From: Bacteroidales bacterium
GTDB lineage: Bacteria > Bacteroidota > Bacteroidia > Bacteroidales > JAQXIO01
NCBI GenBank assembly: GCA_029007825.1
Contig: JAQXIO010000014.1
Coordinates: 1 to 44,822 of the forward strand
Direction: 5' to 3'
DNA: 44,822 nucleotides
The notes under the pieces were generated by a model, which was not told the DNA's origin, did not search any database, and saw only the letters and a list, made by a program, of their open reading frames with translations. Every line of letters begins with the position of its first letter. Within the stretch, counting starts at the first letter, position 1. Below are positions 1 through 6,324 of the stretch, piece by piece. The position numbers and the translations under genes are program-made.

Positions 1-2
1 AT

Positions 3-233
3 GAAACATTTGGAGAAAACATTTGGCACCAAGGCAAAGCTAATGCATCTGGAGAAATGAAGGCCGGTTCATCTTTTTATTTCGATGAAAATATTTTTGT
101 ACATAACGATTATAGTGGTTCAACTGACCGAAACTGGCCAAATGCATCTGGTGGCTCGGTATTATGATTAGGAGACTTTCAAACTGGTGGAGATAATCCT
201 CAACCATGGCTCTGCCATCAACTTACAATTAAA
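3..233 (+). pseudogene. 5' remainder of a T9SS cargo gene, separated by an in-frame TGA
   Basis: The reading frame of the next gene continues upstream without a break to the window edge, except for one TGA at 165-167. The upstream part reads as normal secreted-protein sequence rich in Gly, Ser, Asn and aromatic residues, and there is no shift of frame. The codons between the TGA and position 234 also read as protein, and no ATG lies between them. The simplest reading is one long gene, truncated by the window start, carrying a nonsense mutation or a base error. A single change would restore Trp or Arg at this codon. I do not recognise the domain. Confidence 0.6.
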
Positions 234-1163
234 TTGAGTACAAAAAACTACCCATATGCTCTATTTTCATATGCCGCTTGTTGGAATGCCGTCAATTGCT
301 TTTACAGTGAAGACCAAGGCTCTAACTGGACACAATTTACCGATGCACAACAAAGCGATTACGAAGGAGGGTGGAGATTTATCCAATTCGGAGAAAATAT
401 CGGTGGAAAAGAAGAAATTTATATTAAAATAGAATTTACAGACGGAACACCACAAATAGATGATCCTCTGGTAATGGGATATGCCGCTGCACCAATAAAC
501 AAATTCGTGCTTAATACAGCTATCAGTAGTGCCGAAGCGTTCTTTAGTGAAGCAGGAATAGATCCGGCTTACTGCATAAATGATCTTATGGATTTTAAAA
601 ACAATGATATAGCTGCAGCACAGACCGTTGCTGATAATGCAGACGCTACGCAAACAGAAGTAGATGCAGCAGCAGCAACTTTGAATGAGGCTCTTGATGC
701 ACTCAAAGCAAAAAAGTTGGATTTCACAACTATTAATGAAGCTATTGCTACCGCAGATGCTAAAATGGCAGAAGCTGGATATGCAGACTCTTATACTCCA
801 GAAAGTCGCTCTGTAATGGAAACGGCATTAACAGCAGCTAAAAATATTACAAGTACAGGATGCGTAACACAAGAAGAAGTTAATACTGCTGCAACAGCTT
901 TAAACGACGCTGTATCAGGACTTCAAAATGTAGGCATTGATGGCTCAGAAATTACCGGAATAAAATTATATCCGAACCCGGCTAACGATTATATCAAAAT
1001 CGATGGCATTGAAGGAGAAACGATATATATCGTAACAGTGGACGGTAAAACAGTGAAAGCCATCAATAACTACAATGGTTCTACTATCGGCATCAGTAAC
1101 CTAACCTCCGGTGTATATTCCGTTGTTGTCGGCGATAAGACGATTTCGTTTATAAAAAAATAA
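234..1163 (+). CDS. C-terminal part of a T9SS-secreted surface protein (FIVAR-like repeats plus type A sorting domain)
   Basis: The open frame of 309 residues starts at a TTG with no signal peptide, so it is probably the 3' part of a longer gene interrupted at 165-167 rather than a complete gene. Residues 1-80 belong to an unrecognised secreted domain. Residues about 95-160 and 163-232 are two Ala-rich helical repeats of the FIVAR type (pattern of A-TALN-A---L), often found as spacers in cell-surface proteins. Residues about 240-309 are a Por/type IX secretion C-terminal sorting domain, with the YPNPA motif, a central GxTVK strand and a final SGVYSVVV strand followed by a basic end. That signal sends cargo across the outer membrane and is then removed. 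Downstream lies a strong hairpin shared with the convergent protease gene. The domain calls are firmer than the start. Confidence 0.7.
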   Translation: MSTKNYPYALFSYAACWNAVNCFYSEDQGSNWTQFTDAQQSDYEGGWRFIQFGENIGGKEEIYIKIEFTDGTPQIDDPLVMGYAAAPINKFVLNTAISSAEAFFSEAGIDPAYCINDLMDFKNNDIAAAQTVADNADATQTEVDAAAATLNEALDALKAKKLDFTTINEAIATADAKMAEAGYADSYTPESRSVMETALTAAKNITSTGCVTQEEVNTAATALNDAVSGLQNVGIDGSEITGIKLYPNPANDYIKIDGIEGETIYIVTVDGKTVKAINNYNGSTIGISNLTSGVYSVVVGDKTISFIKK

Positions 1164-1181
1164 GCAGATAAAACTTTATGT

Positions 1182-1213
1182 AAAAAGGCCTTTCGATTTC
1201 GAAAGGCCTTTTT
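1182..1213. terminator. Bidirectional intrinsic terminator
   Basis: A perfect 14 bp stem (1182-1195 with 1200-1213) encloses a 4-nt loop. Five A on one side and five T on the other let it act in both directions. It lies between the stop of the plus-strand T9SS cargo gene and the stop of the minus-strand protease gene. Confidence 0.9.
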
Positions 1214-1221
1214 ATTTGATT

Positions 1222-3045
1222 CTAATTGGTACCCGGAACTTTCCATTCATATTTCAGTTCAAACTGGGTTCCGTTTTGCATATCGAAGGTCCCTTTTATA
1301 TTGGCCTCTTCTTGTATGCCGACTGAAAGCTTCGCATTATTCTGAATATCGATATTTTGCATATTCACTTCACAATCATAGAGTGTGGTATTTGTTGTTA
1401 TCGTTTTATTTACATAATCCGTAGTATTACATTGTGCCGCAAGCACAGCTGCATAAGCATCGACCAAGCCATATCCAGCCTCCGATTCCCAAATTCCATT
1501 GGGCCTACCAGCTACCGTAGCATATTCCATTTCATAAATATCGAGTTTTTGAGCTGTCACTTCAATAATATCCGAAACTTGTCGTGCCGTTAAATTAGGA
1601 CGTACCGACAATATTAGTCCGGCAATAGCAGCGACATGCGGACAGGCTGCCGATGTCCCAGCAAAATCCAGTTGATATTCTCGATCAATAGTGGTCGTAG
1701 GGACATATTCCCCAGGTGCTACGACATCCAATTTTTCACCACATTGACTAAAATCAGATCTTTTCCCACCAAACTTAGGAGTCATAGCCCCTACTGTAAT
1801 AATTTCCGCCCTATAACAAGCAGGATAAGCCACTGTATCCATCCCTTTTCCATACAGATTACCCGTCGAAAAAACAACAACACATCCTAAGCCATTCCGT
1901 CCACAAGTTAAAGCACTATCCAATGCATCATCCAAGACCTCAGACTGGATCGTCGTGCCCCATGAATTACTTATTACAGAAGCACCATTATGCCATGCCC
2001 AATTGATACAATTGGCTATCTGTTGATTTTCGTTAGGGACAGGAGATGGCTCAGTAGGGCGTGGCACGTCATTGAAAGGCCAACTAACCGACATCAACGG
2101 ACAATCAGGTGCAATACCCGCTACCCCTCTGTTATTATTCGTTTTCGCAGAAATAATACCTGCACATCTGGTACCATGATTTCCCCATACATAATTGGGA
2201 TGAGGGTTTGAAATATTCGGTGAAAAATATCCATCGAAACTCTTGGAATAGATATCCGGCAAATCGGGATGTAGCTCAACACCCTGATCGACCAGTGCTA
2301 TAATTACATTAGCCGATCCTTTCGTTATCAGATGTGCTTCACATAAATTGACATCCGGCCTGTCAAATCCTGAGTAATCCTCATATTGCCCCGTATTATT
2401 CAATCCCCACTGGTAATTAAACAAACTATCGTTTTTGCAATCGAGATAGTAACCTCCGCTAAAATCCGGCTCAGCAGCAGCAAACTGCCCCGATTCACAA
2501 AAAATATTAGCCATTTCCAGCGCATTTCCCAAAGACTCTCTTGTACAAGACAAAGTATACCATAAAGGCATAAATTCATTATTTCCTAAAATCTCGACAT
2601 GATATTTCGCCGCCAAATTTTCTAATTTTTCAAAATCCGTATCTTCATATAATTTTACATAAAAAAGATGGGACAAACTTATTTCTGTTTTACCATTAAT
2701 CAAAAAGAAAGGAGCTTCATACAAATTTTTTTCATTATCAGATACGGAAGATTTTTTCGCTTTCTCTTCAACTATTGTCCAAAATTTTTCTTTTGCCGAA
2801 GGATTAAACAACCTTATACCTGTAAGCTCCAACTTTTGGAGTTGCTTCATTTGGGCATTTCTATTTCCATATTGCAAACCATTTTTAAAACTCACCGTAT
2901 CTTCAGAAGAGTCGAACAATACGAACTTTTTTCCGGGTAATGTTTCCAATGCTATCTTTTTACCTCTGTACCAATAGTATTCACTTTGAGCAAAAAGGCT
3001 TACCGCAAACGAAAACATTACTATAAAAACAAACCATTTTTTCAT
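1222..3045 (-). CDS. Secreted S8 (subtilisin-like) serine protease
   Basis: This 607-residue protein starts with a clear signal peptide (about 1-20, ending in FAQ). Residues about 25-195 look like a propeptide region. The S8 catalytic domain follows at about 240-535, with Asp253 in the LVDQG motif, His290 in GNHGT, the oxyanion Asn396 in STGN and Ser465 in AGTSAACPH, so the triad is complete. The last 70 residues are short Asn-rich beta strands, possibly the stacked-strand spacer found in Bacteroidota secreted proteins, and no standard T9SS sorting domain is visible. It probably digests proteins in the periplasm or outside the cell. The upstream gene on the same strand (the S74/T9SS protein) ends 34 bases earlier, so they may share a transcript. 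Substrate unknown. Confidence 0.9.
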   Translation of the reverse strand: MKKWFVFIVMFSFAVSLFAQSEYYWYRGKKIALETLPGKKFVLFDSSEDTVSFKNGLQYGNRNAQMKQLQKLELTGIRLFNPSAKEKFWTIVEEKAKKSSVSDNEKNLYEAPFFLINGKTEISLSHLFYVKLYEDTDFEKLENLAAKYHVEILGNNEFMPLWYTLSCTRESLGNALEMANIFCESGQFAAAEPDFSGGYYLDCKNDSLFNYQWGLNNTGQYEDYSGFDRPDVNLCEAHLITKGSANVIIALVDQGVELHPDLPDIYSKSFDGYFSPNISNPHPNYVWGNHGTRCAGIISAKTNNNRGVAGIAPDCPLMSVSWPFNDVPRPTEPSPVPNENQQIANCINWAWHNGASVISNSWGTTIQSEVLDDALDSALTCGRNGLGCVVVFSTGNLYGKGMDTVAYPACYRAEIITVGAMTPKFGGKRSDFSQCGEKLDVVAPGEYVPTTTIDREYQLDFAGTSAACPHVAAIAGLILSVRPNLTARQVSDIIEVTAQKLDIYEMEYATVAGRPNGIWESEAGYGLVDAYAAVLAAQCNTTDYVNKTITTNTTLYDCEVNMQNIDIQNNAKLSVGIQEEANIKGTFDMQNGTQFELKYEWKVPGTN

Positions 3046-3079
3046 GTTTATACAGCATTAATGTTATGGTATCGATTCG

Positions 3080-4177
3080 TTATTGTGTAATCACCATCCG
3101 CTTGGTATCGATTTCGGTGTTATCAATCATAAGAGAATACAGATACATACCGGGTTGTAACTCGGATGCCGATATTTCAAGAAATCCCTCCCCGAAGCCA
3201 TTGGATAGCTGATAACTTTTCAACAAACTTCCCTGCATATTGAAAATATGTACAAATGCTTTACTTGCATTTTCAGGCAGGTAATAACGAATGGTGGTAG
3301 CATAGTCAAAAGGGTTGGGTGTGTTCTGATATAAATAGGCATTTGCCACAGCCTGTGCCTGCATTTTCGGGGTAACGGCATCGCCTTTCAACGCATTCAA
3401 TTCCGTCTGCAATTCCGCAATCTTTGCAGACTGGGCACTGTTGAGCTCTTCCTGTTTTGATTTTTGCTCTTTCAATGCTTCCACAAGAACCGGAATCAAC
3501 CCGATGTAATCTACATACAAATTCCCGTCTTTATCGCTCGTTACCAATTCCGGAAATACCTCCTGCAGCTCCTGTGCAATAAAACCGATGTGTTTTTTAT
3601 CCGTATCCGGTGCAGATTCTTCATTCTGTGTCAAAGAGTCGGCAACAATTCCCCTTCGGCTTCCCACCATAGGGTTATCGGATGCATCCAACTGATAACT
3701 AACACCGCGCAATTTGGTCAACTGAGATAACGGATTCGGCAAATTCACAATATTCTTTTTGTATTTCGCATCCGAGGTTTGGTAAAGAGTCGTACAATAT
3801 AAATCCTGTGTTGCGGTTTTAGCTGCTGTGATATTTAATACATCTCCGCTATCAGGACAATAATACATGTATTTTTTATTAACATTATTAAATTTAGAAA
3901 CGAAATTAATTCCTCTAAGTGCATAAATCTCCATCTGACAAGAACCTATAAAAGTTTCACTAAACCTTATGCTTCCTTTAGAAATACCCAAGTCAAGTTT
4001 TGCCGGAAATATAGGACCCGGATTAAAGCCGCCCCTTATCGTTAACGCAGGTTCATCCGAAGAAAGAGGGCCTCCTCCAATTTCTGTAGCTCCACTACTT
4101 ACAACCTTAATCTGAGCATTGCTCATAAAAGGAAAACACATAGCTGCCAACAGACAGCAAACAATCCACTTTTTCAT
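3080..4177 (-). CDS. S74 intramolecular-chaperone protein with T9SS sorting domain
   Basis: This is a 365-residue protein. It has a signal peptide (about 1-22, ending in SNAQ) and a short N-terminal part. Residues about 134-255 are a Peptidase_S74 (tail-spike type) intramolecular chaperone domain, starting with SDAKYKKNI and containing IGFIAQELQEVFPELV. A coiled-coil heptad segment (about 235-265) typical of S74 ends follows, then a T9SS type A domain (about 282-365) with the QNTPNPF motif. The self-cleavage dyad Ser135/Lys140 keeps the S-to-K spacing of five seen in phage S74 domains. The family trimerises and may cleave itself before the Ser. Here the secretion signal lies after the cleavage site, which is unusual by phage standards. 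It may be cotranscribed with the S8 protease. Its own promoter may be the palindrome at 4377-4404. Confidence 0.85.
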   Translation of the reverse strand: MKKWIVCCLLAAMCFPFMSNAQIKVVSSGATEIGGGPLSSDEPALTIRGGFNPGPIFPAKLDLGISKGSIRFSETFIGSCQMEIYALRGINFVSKFNNVNKKYMYYCPDSGDVLNITAAKTATQDLYCTTLYQTSDAKYKKNIVNLPNPLSQLTKLRGVSYQLDASDNPMVGSRRGIVADSLTQNEESAPDTDKKHIGFIAQELQEVFPELVTSDKDGNLYVDYIGLIPVLVEALKEQKSKQEELNSAQSAKIAELQTELNALKGDAVTPKMQAQAVANAYLYQNTPNPFDYATTIRYYLPENASKAFVHIFNMQGSLLKSYQLSNGFGEGFLEISASELQPGMYLYSLMIDNTEIDTKRMVITQ

Positions 4178-4585
4178 AATTCTTTTGTTTTTAATGATTA
4201 ATAAAAAGGTTAATAAATGCCTTACGGCTTTATCTTAAATATAAGGTATCGATCACTAAAGGAAGAGTATATCCGAAGAAAAGCTATTTTAATGTGGCAA
4301 AAACAGCTTTTCCTAAACAGGATAAAAATCAAAGAGATTTAAATTTTAAGATGTGATTTTTCATAAAGGCAAATATTAAAGTTATATTTGCAAATATAAC
4401 TTTATTTATTATTAAATCAACAACATAATGTATCTTTTAAAGAAAGATAACATATAAAATTTCAGAAATACTTTTGCAATTTTATTTTTAAATTTAAAAT
4501 AATCCCCCAAAAACCGGAAAATTTATAATGGGCAGATCAAGCATATAGCCTGATATAACCGGCAACAAAAGAAAAAGAAATATTA
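4178..4585. other. 408 bp AT-rich intergenic region without a gene
   Basis: No convincing coding frame was seen on either strand. It holds an imperfect hairpin at 4278-4312 (13 bp, one mismatch, 9-nt loop) and the perfect palindrome at 4377-4404. It also holds a plus-strand TAnnTTTG match at 4469-4476 that would direct transcription into the 3' end of mutY. If the minus-strand element in the palindrome is used, the S74 gene has a leader of about 200 nt containing the hairpin. A small RNA is possible but not shown. Confidence 0.5.
4377..4404. promoter_or_regulatory. Perfect 28 bp palindrome with two opposed -7 elements
   Basis: The two 14-base arms are exact reverse complements with no spacer. 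Each strand contains TATATTTG (4383-4390 plus, 4391-4398 minus), a full match to the Bacteroidota -7 consensus TAnnTTTG, and the two elements touch at the centre. The site could be a symmetric promoter, an operator for a dimeric repressor, or both. The nearest gene it could serve is the S74 protein on the minus strand. Confidence 0.6.
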
Positions 4586-5668
4586 TTATCTATTCATACG
4601 ATCCAAATACTTTACAATTAAAACGGGCAAAGCATAATTATCCAGCTTTTTATCTTCTATAACAGAATAAGGAGAGACCTGTTGTAAGGGTTCTTTCAAA
4701 TTTATTTCTATAAAACGAGTGTAAAGAATCTGATGCGATAAAATATGTTTAGGCATATCTACAACAGAAAGAACCTTATATTCCTTATTTCTCAATAATC
4801 CGTCAAACGGAGTTTTTTCGGGTAAATTCAAAACATCTATCAAAGCATCCGCTTCAACCAACGGAAACTGATAAAGACCTTTCCAGATATCACGTTCCTG
4901 CCGTCTCTGCAGATATAATTTACCTCCGCTATGAATATGGAGATAAGTAAAATAACGCTCTCTCCTTTTGTTCTTTTTCTCTTTTACAGGATAATAAGAA
5001 ACCTTATTCCGTGCATAAGCGACACACCGATCCTTAAAGGGGCATACAGAACAGTCCGGATTAGCCGGCTCACACTGTAAAGCCCCGAACTCCATCAATG
5101 CCTGATTATATATACCGGCATGCTCTTCGGGCAACAGGCTTTGAGCCAACTCTCCGAAACATCGTTTTCCTTTTACAGAATCGATGGGAATATCTATACC
5201 AAACAATCTGGACAAGACCCTGTATACATTTCCGTCAACTACGGCATAAGGAAGATTCCACGCAAACGAGAGAATAGCTGCTGCCGTATAGTCGCCGATC
5301 CCTTTCAGGGAACGCATGGCCTTGTAATCAGCGGGAAATTCCCCATCGAAACGAGCAACTATATCTTTGGCAGCCGCATGCATATTACGTGCCCGGCTAT
5401 AATAGCCCAATCCTTGCCACAATCGTAAAATTTCTTCTTCCGTGCCTTGTGCCAAATCTGCCAAAGTAGGAAAACGTGACAGAATTCTATTATAATATCC
5501 TAATCCTTGTGCAACCCGGGTTTGCTGTAAGATTGTTTCGGATAACCAGATTTTGTACGGATCGGTAGTCAAACGCCACGGAAGGTCGCGTTTATTCTCT
5601 TTATACCACTCAATCAGCTTAAGCACGAATTCCGCATCTTTACAGCCTTCTTTCTCAATATTTTTCAT
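4586..5668 (-). CDS. mutY: A/G-specific adenine DNA glycosylase
   Basis: This base-excision repair enzyme removes adenine mispaired with 8-oxoguanine. The 360-residue protein has the usual family length. The helix-hairpin-helix GPD domain carries the catalytic Glu44 in SETILQQT, the LKGIGDYTAAA hairpin (about 121-131) and Asp145 in VVDGNVYRVL. The iron-sulfur loop has four cysteines at 199, 206, 209 and 215 (C-x6-C-x2-C-x5-C). Residues about 235-355 form the NUDIX-like domain that reads 8-oxoguanine. The gene is divergent from HU. A TACCTTTG element lies only 5 nt upstream of the start codon, so the message may be leaderless. Confidence 0.96.
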   Translation of the reverse strand: MKNIEKEGCKDAEFVLKLIEWYKENKRDLPWRLTTDPYKIWLSETILQQTRVAQGLGYYNRILSRFPTLADLAQGTEEEILRLWQGLGYYSRARNMHAAAKDIVARFDGEFPADYKAMRSLKGIGDYTAAAILSFAWNLPYAVVDGNVYRVLSRLFGIDIPIDSVKGKRCFGELAQSLLPEEHAGIYNQALMEFGALQCEPANPDCSVCPFKDRCVAYARNKVSYYPVKEKKNKRRERYFTYLHIHSGGKLYLQRRQERDIWKGLYQFPLVEADALIDVLNLPEKTPFDGLLRNKEYKVLSVVDMPKHILSHQILYTRFIEINLKEPLQQVSPYSVIEDKKLDNYALPVLIVKYLDRMNR

Positions 5669-5672
5669 AAAA

Positions 5673-5680
5673 CAAAGGTA
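5673..5680 (-). promoter_or_regulatory. mutY -7 element (TACCTTTG)
   Basis: On the minus strand this is an exact TAnnTTTG match. Its downstream edge is 5 nt from the mutY start codon, which would place the transcript start at or within a base or two of the ATG. No TTTG -33 element was seen at the usual distance. Confidence 0.55.
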
Positions 5681-5764
5681 TAAAATAAAAACAGACGGAC
5701 ATTGTCAGACAAATCTTGCCTGCAAACAAGTCAGGAACAAAGTTTTTTCAAATTTTAGAGAGGT

Positions 5765-5800
5765 TTTGTTTTCAAAATAAGGATAAAAGCTATATATTTG
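5765..5800 (+). promoter_or_regulatory. Promoter of the HU gene (TTTG ... TATATTTG)
   Basis: A TTTG -33 element at 5765-5768 and a TATATTTG -7 element at 5793-5800 are separated by 24 bp and lie about 50 nt before the HU start at 5848. This promoter falls inside the longer open frame and so rules out the upstream start codon at 5716. Confidence 0.7.
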
Positions 5801-5847
5801 CAGTCCAAAAAATTAGTGACGAACCTATTAAATTAAAGAGAAAGAGT

Positions 5848-6120
5848 ATGACAAAGGCAGATATCGTTAACGAGATTTCAAAGAATACGGGAATTGAAAA
5901 AGCAGCAGTATTAGCTACGATAGAGTCTTTTATGGGCATCGTAAAGAAATCACTTGCCGGCGGTGAAAACGTATATCTTAGAGGTTTCGGTAGTTTTGTA
6001 GTAAAACAACGGGCAGAAAAGACAGCACGTAATATCTCGAAAAACACGACTATTATCATTCCGGCACACAACATTCCTTCATTCAAGCCGGCCCAGACAT
6101 TTATGGATGAACTGAAATAA
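5848..6120 (+). CDS. HU family DNA-binding protein
   Basis: This 90-residue nucleoid protein has the normal HU length and binds DNA as a dimer without strong sequence preference. It begins MTKADIVNEISKNTG and contains the RGFGSF turn (about 45-50) and the flexible arm. That arm ends with the IPAHNIPSFKPA segment typical of Bacteroidota HU proteins. I chose the ATG at 5848, although the frame is open further upstream, because the start gives the standard HU N-terminus and a good promoter lies at 5765-5800. The next gene begins 32 nt downstream and they probably share a transcript. Confidence 0.95.
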   Translation: MTKADIVNEISKNTGIEKAAVLATIESFMGIVKKSLAGGENVYLRGFGSFVVKQRAEKTARNISKNTTIIIPAHNIPSFKPAQTFMDELK

Positions 6121-6152
6121 ACATAGTATTAATCTCTAAAATATAAAGTAAA

Positions 6153-6245
6153 ATGCCAAGCGGAAAAAAGAGAAAAGGACATAAAATGTCTACTCACAAA
6201 CGCAAAAAAAGACTTAGAAAAAACAGACATAAAAAGAAAAAATAA
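6153..6245 (+). CDS. AURKAIP1/COX24-domain small basic protein, 30 residues
   Basis: This is a very short gene. The product starts MPSGKKRKGHKMSTHKRKKR and ends in a run of Lys, with about two thirds Lys, Arg or His. This matches the tiny AURKAIP1/COX24_C family protein that sits between HU and RNase G in Bacteroidota. The mitochondrial relative (mS38) is a small-subunit ribosomal protein, so a ribosome-bound role is likely by inference. It is in the same orientation as HU (32 nt upstream). A terminator-like hairpin at 6262-6295 separates it from RNase G. Confidence 0.88.
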   Translation: MPSGKKRKGHKMSTHKRKKRLRKNRHKKKK

Positions 6246-6261
6246 GTCTGAAAGATCTAAT

Positions 6262-6295
6262 AAGAACAAACTAAGCCTGGCTTATGTTTGTTCTT
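6262..6295 (+). terminator. Hairpin between the small basic protein gene and RNase G
   Basis: Two arms, 6262-6277 and 6279-6295, pair over about 15 bp with a one-base bulge and a tight loop, followed by a T-rich stretch. It could end the HU transcript, act as an attenuator, or be a processing or autoregulation site in front of RNase G, which starts 30 nt later. Confidence 0.65.
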
Positions 6296-6324
6296 TGTCT
6301 ATATAATCACAAAACGGAAAAAAA

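Noticed and set aside
165..167. TGA read as selenocysteine or as a reassigned codon
   Set aside because: No selenocysteine-type hairpin was seen, and TGA is a normal stop in dnaX and rnfD. A mutation, remnant or error is simpler.
1222..3045. T9SS sorting domain on the S8 protease
   Set aside because: The C-terminus has Asn-rich strands but no PNP-type motif or final basic strand, so I did not call a sorting domain.
4377..4404. The palindrome as a transcription terminator
   Set aside because: It is AT-only except for the central GC and two outer G/C pairs, has no loop and no T tract beyond the arm, and it carries -7 elements on both strands.
5120..5428. Open frames opposite or shifted within mutY and other large genes
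   Set aside because: They overlap well-supported genes, show no family motifs and have composition expected of antisense frames.
5716..5847. 44-codon extension of HU
   Set aside because: The HU promoter lies within it and the shorter product has the standard length and N-terminus.
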